Source: JAKALX01 sp964508715
GTDB lineage: Bacteria; Chloroflexota; Dehalococcoidia; Tepidiformales; Tepidiformaceae
DNA: 22,175 nt
Direction: 5' to 3'
Assembly (NCBI GenBank): GCA_964508715.1
Contig: CAZDUX010000033.1
Location: 1 to 22,175, forward strand
A program made the translations under genes and the position numbers. Below, piece by piece: positions 14,042-21,306 of this stretch. Numbering within the stretch: position 1 is the stretch's first letter; each line of letters starts with the position of its first letter. Under the pieces are notes generated by a model. The model worked only from the letters and a program-made list of their open reading frames with translations. It was not told the DNA's origin and did no database searches.

Positions 14042-16249
14042 TCAGGCCGGTGACCGGGCACAGGTAGCCGTCATATTCCCGGCCACCCGGCGCAGGTACT
14101 GGCGTACCTCATCAACGGAGTCGAGGCGATATCGAGCCGTGGTCGCGCCGGGGCCGACCTTGATCGTGATGGCCCAGTCGGGCAGGGCACGGAACAGGTC
14201 TTCGTCGGTGGTATCGTCACCGATTGCGATAATGCTTTCGGAGGGCCCGAACGACAGGCCCTGGACAACGAGTCCCTTGTTGACCGATGACGGACGGACT
14301 TCGATGACCCGGTTGCCAAGAAGCACCTGTGCTCGCTGGTTGCCAAGCACTTCGTTGAGGAGTAGCCGCAGTTCGCGCGCCTGCGATTCGCCGTAATCGG
14401 TGTCGTCGCCGAACTCCTGGTCGGCAAGGCGGAAGTGCCACGAGAATGAGGCGTCCTTCTGTTCGAGGAGACTGCCGGGTGTGCTCGAGACGAACTGCTC
14501 GAGATGCCGCTGGACAGCTTCGCGCCACGATTCACCCGGGATAGAGCGGCGCGTCCATGCGGTCGAGGCCGGGGTGCGCATCCACAGGCCATGTTCGGCA
14601 TGGAGGCCGACAAGTAATTCGCCAAAGTGGCTGTCGAGGAAATGCACGGGGCGCCCGCTCACGATCTGCACGGTTGCGCCGCTGGCGGTGAGGTTCGCGA
14701 GAAGTTCGAGCAGCGGTTCGTCTGGAATCGCTATCTCCGGCGTCGCGGCGAACGGGACGAGCGTGCCATCGTAGTCGAGGAGGATATTCGCGCGGCGGTC
14801 AGGAGGCGGGAGTGGCGGGCGCTCTTCCGATGGACCAGCAGTACGCTCCGAATGGATTGACGTGGTGGTGAGCAGGTCGATGAAATGCGCGGCCCAGCGC
14901 TGTGCAGTGTTTGTGAATACAGTCTCGCGCATGCCGGCCATGCGCTTTTTTCTCTCGGGTGCGGGCATCTCCAATGCACGCTCGATGGCGCGGGCAGTCG
15001 CCGGGACATTGTAGGGATTGACGATGACGGCGCCGGGGAGTTCCGCTGCAGCACCCGCGAATTCGCTCAACACGAGGACTCCATCACCATCATTGCGCGC
15101 AGCGATGAACTCCTTCGCGACCAGGTTCATGCCATCCCGCAGGGGGGTCACAACCATGGCATCGGCGGCGAGGTAGAGCGAGAGCAGGTCTTCGGCAGGA
15201 AGGGCGCGGTGAATGTGATGGATGGGTGACCAGTTGGGAGTGGCCCAGCGGCTGTTCACCCTGCCGACGAGTTCGTCGACCTGGGTGTGGAGGCGGGAAT
15301 AGTCGGCCGTCTCCTCCCGCGATGGTGCGGTCACCTGAACGAGCCGGACCCTCTCTCGAAGCCCGGGGTTATCCGTGAGGAGCGTGTCAATAGCGAGAAT
15401 GCGACGCGGGATACCTTTGGTGTAGTCCAGGCGATCGACACTGACGAGCCACTTCTCGCCAGGGGCTTGCTCACGAAAGTGCAGTGCAGCCTCGATGACG
15501 CTCGCGTTGGCTGCGCTGCACGAGAGGCTGTCAGCATCAACGCCAAGAGGGAAGGCTCCAAGACGGACGCGGCGCCCATCCACGACGACGGAATCGACGT
15601 CGACGTCGAGGCCGGCGATGCGACGAAGGGTCGCGCAGAAGTGGCGCAGATACCCGGCCGTGTGAAAACCGATGAGGTCAGCGCCGAGCATCCCCTGGAT
15701 GATTTCGCGGCGCCAGGGCAGGAGGCTGAAGACCTCGGACGAAGGGAACGGGACGTGGAGGAAGAACCCGATGCGCGCATCGGGGAGACGCTCGCGGACG
15801 AGGCGCGGCAGGAGGAAGAGGTGATAATCGTGGATCCAGATGAGGTCGCCGGGGCGGTATGCCTCAACGACCGCCGCGGCGAAACGCTGGTTCACTCGTT
15901 CGAATGTCTCCCAGTTGCCTGCTGCCATCGGAAGGCGGTCGATCTGGTAGTGCAGGAGTGGCCAGAGCAACCCGTTGGCAACACCCTGGTAGTACTCGCC
16001 GACTTCGGTCGGGGTCAATGGGACTGGCCTCGCTCCCGAGGCTTCGAGTTCGCCTTCGAGCGCTGCCCACTCGTTGTCATCGAATGACGCTCCGGGCCAT
16101 CCAACCCAGCTACCGCCCATCCGTTCATGGATACCCCGCAGACCGCTCGCCAGACCACCGGTCGAGGGCCGCACATCGAATCCGCCACCTTCCCTGCGGG
16201 TGACCGTCATTGGCAGGCGGTTGGAGACGAGGACGATGCCACCACTCAC
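14042..16249 (-). CDS. otsAB: Bifunctional trehalose-6-phosphate synthase/phosphatase (OtsA-OtsB fusion)
   Basis: This 735-residue enzyme would make trehalose from UDP-glucose (or a related donor) and glucose-6-phosphate and then remove the phosphate. Residues about 4-465 are the GT20 synthase: VSNRLP (8-13), WIHDYHLFLLP (138-148), FFLHVPFPSSEVF (162-174), VDRLDYTKGIPRR (271-283) and PLRDGMNLVAKEF (369-381). After a proline-rich linker (about 472-486) comes the HAD-type phosphatase with LLDYDGTLVPF (490-500), SGRP at 531-534 and GDDTTDEDLF (677-686). Both domains look complete. The GTG start overlaps the stop of the upstream small gene (GTGA, 16246-16249), implying coupling. Trehalose protects against osmotic, heat and drying stress. 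Confidence 0.96.
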   Translation of the reverse strand: MSGGIVLVSNRLPMTVTRREGGGFDVRPSTGGLASGLRGIHERMGGSWVGWPGASFDDNEWAALEGELEASGARPVPLTPTEVGEYYQGVANGLLWPLLHYQIDRLPMAAGNWETFERVNQRFAAAVVEAYRPGDLIWIHDYHLFLLPRLVRERLPDARIGFFLHVPFPSSEVFSLLPWRREIIQGMLGADLIGFHTAGYLRHFCATLRRIAGLDVDVDSVVVDGRRVRLGAFPLGVDADSLSCSAANASVIEAALHFREQAPGEKWLVSVDRLDYTKGIPRRILAIDTLLTDNPGLRERVRLVQVTAPSREETADYSRLHTQVDELVGRVNSRWATPNWSPIHHIHRALPAEDLLSLYLAADAMVVTPLRDGMNLVAKEFIAARNDGDGVLVLSEFAGAAAELPGAVIVNPYNVPATARAIERALEMPAPERKKRMAGMRETVFTNTAQRWAAHFIDLLTTTSIHSERTAGPSEERPPLPPPDRRANILLDYDGTLVPFAATPEIAIPDEPLLELLANLTASGATVQIVSGRPVHFLDSHFGELLVGLHAEHGLWMRTPASTAWTRRSIPGESWREAVQRHLEQFVSSTPGSLLEQKDASFSWHFRLADQEFGDDTDYGESQARELRLLLNEVLGNQRAQVLLGNRVIEVRPSSVNKGLVVQGLSFGPSESIIAIGDDTTDEDLFRALPDWAITIKVGPGATTARYRLDSVDEVRQYLRRVAGNMTATCARSPA

Positions 16250-16722
16250 GAAGCAACTCCCTGGTAGACCAGGCCCCGGTCCCAGAGCGCCGCTACCTGG
16301 TTATGGTTCCGCGCGATTGCCATTTCGAGCTCTATCGCCGCTTCGGTCACTTCGACGACTCGCCAGATATCGGCCGGGTCGCGGCGCTGGCAGAGCGAAA
16401 CAAACGCACGCGCGCAGTCGAGGGTGCGACGCTCATCCTCCTGGTGACGGCGGGCCATGGTTCCCGCCTCATCTGCACGGCCCGCCAGCCCGGAGATGAT
16501 GGACAATGATTCGGAGCACCGGGCGGTGTGGTCGCGAAGTGAGCGTTCGGCTGCTGATGCAAGGGCCTGGATGGCGCGGGTCCAGTTTCGCGTCCGCTCC
16601 GATTCGTACTCTACCTGGCGGACCTGGCGCACCAGTGTCCATGCTTCGACCAGCGGATCCAGCAGGTCACTGATGGACCCGCCACTGGCGCGGTGAGTCC
16701 GCGTGATTTGTGAAAACGACAT
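16246..16722 (-). CDS. Unrecognised helical protein coupled to otsAB
   Basis: I do not recognise this 158-residue protein. It is predicted mainly helical, soluble and rich in Arg, Ala and Glu, with no signal peptide or membrane segment. Helical stretches include ISDLLDPLVEAWTLVRQVRQ (16-35) and a C-terminal VVEVTEAAIELEMAIARNH. ATG 16722 follows GAGGAGG with a four-base gap, a good start, and a longer upstream frame has no support. Its stop overlaps the otsAB start, so it is translated together with the trehalose enzyme and may regulate or stabilise it; that is inference from context only. Confidence 0.72.
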   Translation of the reverse strand: MSFSQITRTHRASGGSISDLLDPLVEAWTLVRQVRQVEYESERTRNWTRAIQALASAAERSLRDHTARCSESLSIISGLAGRADEAGTMARRHQEDERRTLDCARAFVSLCQRRDPADIWRVVEVTEAAIELEMAIARNHNQVAALWDRGLVYQGVAS

Positions 16723-16966
16723 ATTTCCTCCTCGCCGCACGGGCGTACAACGACAACGGGCCGGAGACGCTGGTTCAGCAGGGGATCGCGGAACGAGGAG
16801 CGGGAGCGAGCGTAGCTTCCCACGGGCGCGAGACTGCCAGTGCACGGGAACGGCGCTGGCTTCGGCGTACATAATGACGCAAGAAGGGCGAAGCACTGGG
16901 CTTTCGCGTCTTTCGCACGGCTGGTGCCGGCATGTGAACCTCCCGATGGCCGATTGGCCGGCCGGT
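16723..16966. other. Non-coding gap upstream of the otsAB operon
   Basis: No credible gene is visible here. The promoter of the minus-strand small gene/otsAB operon should lie in this stretch. GC-rich short inverted repeats (for example GGCCGATTGGCC near 16949) are present but unassigned. Confidence 0.4.
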
Positions 16967-17556
16967 GGAGGCGAGACGCCTCCCGAACGTCGACGGGGTT
17001 AGCTGACGGGTTCGGCGTCGGAAATCGCCGTGCGGCTATGCGCATTCACCCCGGGAAGTGGTTCCCCCGTATCCGCAAGCGCGGAATTAGACGGGTCAAA
17101 CATAGCACGATTTACGTGCCGTGCGCTTTACCAATGCAAACGGACCGTAAAATCGCACCCGCCGGAGAGGCTCGCTCCCACGCGGTACCGACAGTTGGCC
17201 CGCACCGCCTGGAGATGAAGGACCTCGACTGGATGGGACAAGAGATGAGCATGCCCGGCTGAAAAGTACTCCTGGCAGCGATGGATAGGTGCTGCCAGCC
17301 ACTCTATACGGATCTATTACCACTTATTTACTGGCAGACCAGGTGGCAGAAATATTGTCATTCTTCTGCAACATCACTGTACTGCGACTATTCTTGGGGC
17401 AGTGGTATCGTTCAGGTGCCGAATCCTGAGATCGATTGGGAGCGGGGGAACCACTTACCGGGGTGTATTGTACGGCCAACGTACATAGGCGAATCCGACG
17501 CCGAACCCGTCAGCTAACCCCGCAGGCATTCGGAGGCAATTCCATACCCTGCCTCC
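16967..17556. mobile_element. MITE-like non-coding element with long compound inverted arms
   Basis: Two arms of about 100-115 bp face each other. Each has, from outside in: a small hairpin (left 16967-16983; right 17532-17556), a related CCGAA-containing spacer, a 28-bp block identical in inverted orientation (16995-17022 and 17494-17521, beginning GGGGTTAGCTGACGGGTTCG), a diverged spacer, and a 23-bp block matching at 22 positions (17047-17069 and 17443-17465, containing AAGTGGTTCCCCCG). The interior of about 370 bases codes for no convincing protein and is locally AT-rich. No transposase is present and I see no clear target duplication. It fits a non-autonomous mobile element moved by a transposase elsewhere, or a structured RNA-forming repeat. 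Confidence 0.75.
17272..17349 (+). repeat. CTGGCAG repeats and hairpin inside the inverted-arm element
   Basis: CTGGCAGC (17272-17279) pairs with GCTGCCAG (17291-17298) around an 11-base loop. CTGGCAG recurs at 17331-17337 and TGGCAG at 17344-17349. The stretch is AT-richer than its surroundings. Confidence 0.45.
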
Positions 17557-17614
17557 AGTGTTGTCGCCATGCAGACGCTTCGCGCCTGTGCTTAGCTGCC
17601 ATGCGGAGATTGAA

Positions 17615-18061
17615 ATGATGAAAGGATCCAGGATTTCCGAACGTGTTGCCGGCCCCGCAGTCGCGCGGGCTGCACTGTTTTCGCTCGGGAGCGTTGAGGA
17701 GGAGACGGTGCGGCTGCGAAGCTGGGCCGCCATCTATGGCATCGTCCCTTCGGGCACGCCATTTCTGCGACTTCAGGGCGACATGACGCTTGTCTGCCTG
17801 CCAACCGAATCCACCGCGGACCCGAATCCCCAGACGGGGGTGCACGCGGTTAGCGTGGAGGGGGGCGAGGTTGCCGTCCTTTCCGGGGTCGCCTTTGGCG
17901 ATATTCGCCGCGTGGCCGAGGAACTTGTCGGCGAACTCGCGATTGAGAGCCAGTCGCTCACGATCGAGTTTCAACGAGGCACCGAGGGTTTTGGCGTTGG
18001 CGACCTCATGATCCCGATTCCAGAGAGCGTGCGCCATCCACTTGCGGCGACGGGTGCGTAG
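17615..18061 (+). CDS. Unrecognised 148-residue protein, possibly GyrI-like fold
   Basis: I cannot place this protein firmly. It starts at ATG 17615, with GGAG six bases upstream (17605-17608); a second ATG follows directly. It has no signal peptide or membrane helix. The order of segments, an early GPAVARAALFSLG, a central strand with VSVEGGEVAVLSGVAFGDI, a helix RRVAEELVGEL, and a final GDLMIPIPES, is faintly like the GyrI-like effector-binding fold, where small ligands are bound. That match is weak. It lies alone between the inverted-arm element and the tRNA fragment, reading toward the latter, so it is probably chromosomal rather than part of the island to the right. Confidence 0.65.
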   Translation: MMKGSRISERVAGPAVARAALFSLGSVEEETVRLRSWAAIYGIVPSGTPFLRLQGDMTLVCLPTESTADPNPQTGVHAVSVEGGEVAVLSGVAFGDIRRVAEELVGELAIESQSLTIEFQRGTEGFGVGDLMIPIPESVRHPLAATGA

Positions 18062-18237
18062 CAGCGTGCTCGTAACTTCCGGCCGGACGAGTGGCCAGGA
18101 ATCGGGGTACCCTCCAACCTGAGGATACGTCGGCGCAAGTGGCCATCAGGGCGTCGTTGGCAGCGACGGCACTGTCAGGCTTCATCCTGGGTACTCTTGC
18201 TGCAGAAGGTCGGGGATGCTGATCCAGCCTGGAAAGT

Positions 18238-18266
18238 CCGCATCCGGCCGGAACGCCCGGATGCGG
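18238..18266 (-). terminator. Perfect hairpin downstream of the tRNA-Phe fragment
   Basis: CCGCATCCGG (18238-18247) and CCGGATGCGG (18257-18266) form a 10-bp stem with a nine-base loop. On the minus strand it lies 33 bases after the tRNA CCA end and is followed by ACTTTCC, so it may be the old tRNA terminator. The rest of 18062-18299 holds nothing I recognise. Confidence 0.5.
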
Positions 18267-18299
18267 TCATTGCGGGACACGTGGGGTGAGGAAGGAACT

Positions 18300-18344
18300 T
18301 GGTGCTGAGGGGCAGACTTGAACTGCCGACACCCGCATTTTCAG
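18300..18344 (-). tRNA. tRNA-Phe(GAA) 3' fragment, putative attachment site
   Basis: Read on the minus strand, the stretch has the anticodon loop CTGAAAA with anticodon GAA (18338-18344), the 3' anticodon-stem strand (18333-18337), a five-base variable loop GTGTC, the T arm GGCAG-TTCAAGT-CTGCC (18311-18327), the acceptor 3' strand CCTCAGC (18304-18310), discriminator A and an encoded CCA (18300-18302). The 5' half is missing: the bases beyond the loop do not pair well with the anticodon stem and no GCTGAGG is found nearby. A tRNA 3' half that ends at the anticodon loop is the common crossover segment of tyrosine integrases. The orientation puts the integrated element at higher coordinates and the intact tRNA beyond it. 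Confidence 0.75.
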
Positions 18345-18367
18345 TTTGGGCTGGGCAGTCACACGCC

Positions 18368-18496
18368 GTGACAGACAATCACAGAGCCACCCACGGCACC
18401 TATCTGAACTAGACAATAAGTCCCACTCCGCACTGCGTCTGTCACACACGGTCCCGGGCTGACACCGCCTGCACTAGTGTCGAAACTAGTGTCAAA
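18368..18496. repeat. Inverted and direct repeats beside the tRNA fragment
   Basis: GTGACAGAC (18368-18376) and GTCTGTCAC (18437-18445) are exact inverted copies. ACTAGTGTC occurs twice at a 12-base step (18473-18481 and 18485-18493). They lie just inside the presumed island and could be integrase arm-type sites. The remainder of 18345-18712 holds no convincing gene. Confidence 0.45.
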
Positions 18497-18712
18497 GCGA
18501 GGGGGTGGGTGGGGGGTTCGCTCGAGGGCTGTCGCGACCGGCGGATAGTACTGGGTGCCGGAGCTTGAAGGGTCTCTGGATACCGCCGATTTACGTCGGT
18601 CGTTGAAGCGAAGCAGCTTAGCGAAGGATACATTTGCTGTTTCCGACACCGATTGTCGCGTCGCTTTGGCTATGCTCGGTCGGAGGGCTACTGCGCCATT
18701 GAGGAGACGGCC

Positions 18713-19510
18713 GTGACGAACGACGATGAACAACTGTCGCCAGCCGGAGAACTGCGACGGTGCACGGATTTGGCGGCCGCCACCGCATCCGCTGAGACTC
18801 TGTGGCTTTGCGAGGCCTTCCCAGCCGGAAAGGCGTTGCGTGGGGTACAGGCCCTCCCGGTCGTCACCTGGGCGTACTTCAATCCCATCGGGCCTAGCCT
18901 ATGTTCGTGCTACCTGCACCCGACGAACGATGGCCGAGACCTCCTAATCTCGGTTGCAGTCACGCACCCGTTCGAACCGACCATGACGGTCTACGGTTGC
19001 ATCCCTTTCGATATCGCCGGGTCATCGGATGACCCGCTCGCGGCAACCCTTGAGCGGCTCTTCTCAAATAACGGCTCAACAGATTTCCCCATCTTAGTCA
19101 GTGCACCTTCCTCCGTCGTGCTGGAAGAGGGAGCCATTGCTTCTCCGGAGAATGCGAAGAATCTCTTCGCTCTTGCCCTCATCGGCCTTCCGGTCGGATT
19201 GCAGGAAGCGTCCGACTTGCTTCAGAAGCATTGGTGTGAGCCCTGGGAACGAGCCACCGAGGAGTGGTCGTCAGCTATCAGTCGGTTCTCCGCGCCTTTC
19301 AAGGCGATGAGGGAGGGTAGAACAGCCGACGCCAGCTCCTCGATGGACAGGCTCACTGAGGAATTTCGCTCAGTGGCAGACGGCGCCGCTTTCGAGCGCT
19401 GGTGGAGACTGGTAACGCATCCTGACCACGTGGCGGCGGAAAGAGCGGCACTCCCCGAGGCATGGAGCGGGGCGTTGGCTATGGCCGAGGGCCGCAGCCT
19501 ACCAGGGTGA
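18713..19510 (+). CDS. Unrecognised 265-residue island protein
   Basis: I do not recognise this protein. GTG 18713 is the likely start because GAGGAG (18701-18706) lies six bases upstream; an earlier in-frame ATG at 18653 has no such site. The sequence looks soluble: an N-terminal mixed region with WAYFNPIGPSLCSCYLHP and a strand-rich part to about residue 140, then a helical C-terminal half with WERATEEWSSAISRFSAPF and FERWWRLVTHP. It has no evident catalytic motif. It is the first gene right of the tRNA fragment, in line with the smaller genes that follow, so it probably belongs to the integrated element. Confidence 0.7.
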   Translation: MTNDDEQLSPAGELRRCTDLAAATASAETLWLCEAFPAGKALRGVQALPVVTWAYFNPIGPSLCSCYLHPTNDGRDLLISVAVTHPFEPTMTVYGCIPFDIAGSSDDPLAATLERLFSNNGSTDFPILVSAPSSVVLEEGAIASPENAKNLFALALIGLPVGLQEASDLLQKHWCEPWERATEEWSSAISRFSAPFKAMREGRTADASSSMDRLTEEFRSVADGAAFERWWRLVTHPDHVAAERAALPEAWSGALAMAEGRSLPG

Positions 19511-19720
19511 GCCGAACCGTGGTGTGGCGTTACCCCATCGGCCGGGGCCAGGCGGGGTAGTTCAGTTGCTCAACATCTGTCGGCGTCATTAATCGGATTG
19601 CTCATTAACGACATTGTGGCGTGTTTAGAGACATCGACAGCACTTGTCGCGAAAACCCGGTTAATGTCTCGACACGATACGTCGTTCACGAAGAGCGCGT
19701 TCACAAGGGGTTTGGTGCCT

Positions 19721-20098
19721 ATGAGGTTCATTCCGGCTTGGTTCCTGTCGGCAATCGTTGCCTTGGTCTCCGTTGCTGGATTTCTTGCGCTGGACAAAGC
19801 GCAACTTCACTGGTACTCCGTCGCGCCGAGCACGCCCGTGCCATTGACCGTGGCGCCCAAGGCCGAGCCTGACCGAGTTGTTGGAGTCATTCGGCGGTGC
19901 GAAGGCACAACCTCCATGGCTGCTAAGTATCTCGCGGTCAACGGGTGTGAAGCGGCGGACACAGACTCCGGACTTCGAGGGGTTGTTGGAAACGACCGAC
20001 TCGAAATCACCGTTCGCACAGCCGGCGGAGGCACATACGTGGTCACGACTGACCCCAGAACCAACGTGCAGGTAGGTGACCCGTGGCCGATTCGCTGA
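19721..20098 (+). CDS. Small membrane-anchored protein, unknown function
   Basis: This 125-residue protein begins with a single hydrophobic segment, WFLSAIVALVSVAGFLAL (about 7-24), which would be a membrane anchor or uncleaved signal. The remainder is an outside or periplasmic domain with two cysteines (in RRCEGT and VNGCEAA) and a strand-rich C-terminus TYVVTTDPRTNVQVG. Start choice is open: ATG 19721 has AAGGGG ten bases upstream, and GTG 19715 has the same site four bases upstream; the frame is also open back to a TTG at 19598. The stop overlaps the next ATG as TGATG (20096-20100), a sign of coupling. The base composition is slightly lower in GC than the left half of the window. Confidence 0.6.
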   Translation: MRFIPAWFLSAIVALVSVAGFLALDKAQLHWYSVAPSTPVPLTVAPKAEPDRVVGVIRRCEGTTSMAAKYLAVNGCEAADTDSGLRGVVGNDRLEITVRTAGGGTYVVTTDPRTNVQVGDPWPIR

Positions 20099-20723
20099 TG
20101 AGTGATATGCCCGGAGAAGCGGGTGGCAACCTGCGCCTAACCCCGGAGATGCTGCCTGAGAAGTTTCGAGGCAGCTTCTTCTGCATCGTGGACGAGACCG
20201 ATAAGTTGCTGCGGAGCCGGGGGATTCACAGTACGCACTTAGCCTCAAAGAGCATCTCGCGATGCAGCTTTGGCAGATGGACGTGGTCTTCGGCTACGTG
20301 CCGTCAGACTCTGAGCTTCGGGAGAAGCATCCAGACCGGGCCAAGGAGGTGGAGGAGCTAGTCGCGAATCCGCCGGATGAACTCGTGCAAGCAGTGGTGG
20401 GGCAGGCTGAATGCTTGACCCAAGAGAACTACGAGAAGAATTGGCTGCCGCCGCTCGGAGTGAGGAATTGGGCCGGAAAGCCGCCAACGTCTGACGAGCC
20501 AGCGGAAGCGGCGATAGCGCCGCCGCCAACGGATGGCCCTCCACTCAAGACGTTCCTTGTCTCGGTCACGAGGACCGTCGTTAGGGAGACCGTGCTGGAG
20601 GTGGATGCGTCGGACTCCGATGAGGCATACGACTCGGCGGTTGATGTCATTGTTGAGGGTTATGGGGGCTGGGACGAGAAAGTGCTGAGCACTGAATACG
20701 CCATCGAGGAGGAGCACCTATGA
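20098..20723 (+). pseudogene. Unrecognised island gene split by a probable frameshift, with C-terminal DpnD/PcfM-like domain
   Basis: Two frames seem to make one protein. From ATG 20098 the first frame gives a plausible start ending EKFRGSFFCIVDETDKLL, then becomes low-quality and stops at 20361. The other frame is open from 20205 and reads YALSLKEHLAMQLWQMDVV onward to the TGA at 20723; its own first ATG (20262) has no ribosome site. One extra base in the five-G run at 20219-20223 would join them smoothly into about 208 residues. The cause may be a sequencing error, a real mutation, or programmed slippage. The last 60 residues, starting TFLVSVTRTVVRETVLEVDA, repeat the fold seen in the next gene. 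A proline-rich linker separates the two parts. Confidence 0.6.
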
Positions 20724-20790
20724 GGTTGATGTGCTGACCTCGGCATCGCTGATAGACGGCCCAGATTGGGGCGTTAGAAGGAGAACCGAC

Positions 20791-20964
20791 ATGGGCACAT
20801 ACACCGTCCACGTTACCAACACGGTCGTGCTGGAGACTTACCTCGAAATTGAGGCTGTGGACCAAGCGGCCGCGCTCAAGATGGCCGCCGACATGATTGC
20901 GAGAGGCGAGTGTGACTGGGTAGAGACCGACTCGGAGCGAGAGTACGACATTGAGGAGGATTGA
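20791..20964 (+). CDS. Small DpnD/PcfM-like domain protein
   Basis: This is a 57-residue single-domain protein starting at ATG 20791, with AAGGAG (20778-20783) seven bases upstream. It begins TYTVHVTNTVVLETYLEIEA, continues with a helix AAALKMAADMIARGE and ends in an acidic EREYDIEED. The same pattern of strand, V/L-E-V/I-E-A turn, helix and acidic end is seen at the C-terminus of the preceding gene. It resembles the DpnD/PcfM-like family, small proteins common on mobile elements and of unclear function; that family call is from memory of the pattern and is tentative. Confidence 0.65.
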   Translation: MGTYTVHVTNTVVLETYLEIEAVDQAAALKMAADMIARGECDWVETDSEREYDIEED

Positions 20965-21208
20965 CGGTGCAGACAAAGATGACCCCACGGGACCTTCGCG
21001 AGTGCCGAGCTACGCGCTCGCGAAGAAGCATTCAGAGGAACTTCTGGTAGCCCGCAAGGGTCAGGAGTGGTTCGAACTGAACAAGGAATCTTTGGACAGG
21101 GAGTGGGAACAGGCAGTGGAGATGGGTCTGGCCCCGGACGACGTGGAGTTCCTGATGGAGATGGAGCGGGCGAAGTTGCTTCGGGGTGAAGCTTCGGGCC
21201 AGCCGTAG
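20951..21208 (+). CDS. Unrecognised small helical protein, start unclear
   Basis: The open frame encodes up to 85 residues, highly charged and helical (YALAKKHSEELLVARKGQ, then a glutamate-rich FLMEMERAKLL). No domain is recognised. The start is a problem: TTG 20951 overlaps the previous stop but has no upstream ribosome site, whereas a strong GAGGAGG (20953-20959) points seven bases on to GTG 20967 in a different frame, which stops after 27 codons. Either a short leader peptide precedes this gene or a frameshift separates the two. A GTG at 20999 is in the right frame but unsupported. It follows the DpnD/PcfM-like gene without a gap. Confidence 0.5.
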   Translation: MRRIDGADKDDPTGPSRVPSYALAKKHSEELLVARKGQEWFELNKESLDREWEQAVEMGLAPDDVEFLMEMERAKLLRGEASGQP

Positions 21209-21270
21209 GGGCGAACGCGCCAATTCCTGTCGCTGACGTGATTCATGCTTTCCGAATGGTCAGCGATGGC

Positions 21271-21276
21271 TACAAT
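21271..21276 (+). promoter_or_regulatory. Possible -10 element before hsdM
   Basis: TACAAT lies 30 bases before the hsdM ATG in the 98-base gap. I find no good -35 at the proper distance, so this is weak. Confidence 0.25.
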
Positions 21277-21306
21277 GCCTCTGAAACATAGAAGGCGGCT
21301 GCGGAT

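Noticed and set aside
15287..16087. Plus-strand frame of 266 codons opposite otsAB
   Set aside because: It is the antisense of well-conserved OtsA motifs and has no separate support.
16995..17521. CRISPR array or phase-repeated array
   Set aside because: There are only two copies of each block, inverted rather than direct, with a single long interval.
18300..18376. Complete tRNA gene on the minus strand
   Set aside because: The first bases of a 77-base model cannot pair with the acceptor 3' strand, the D arm is not canonical, and the anticodon stem is broken. Only the 3' half is convincing.
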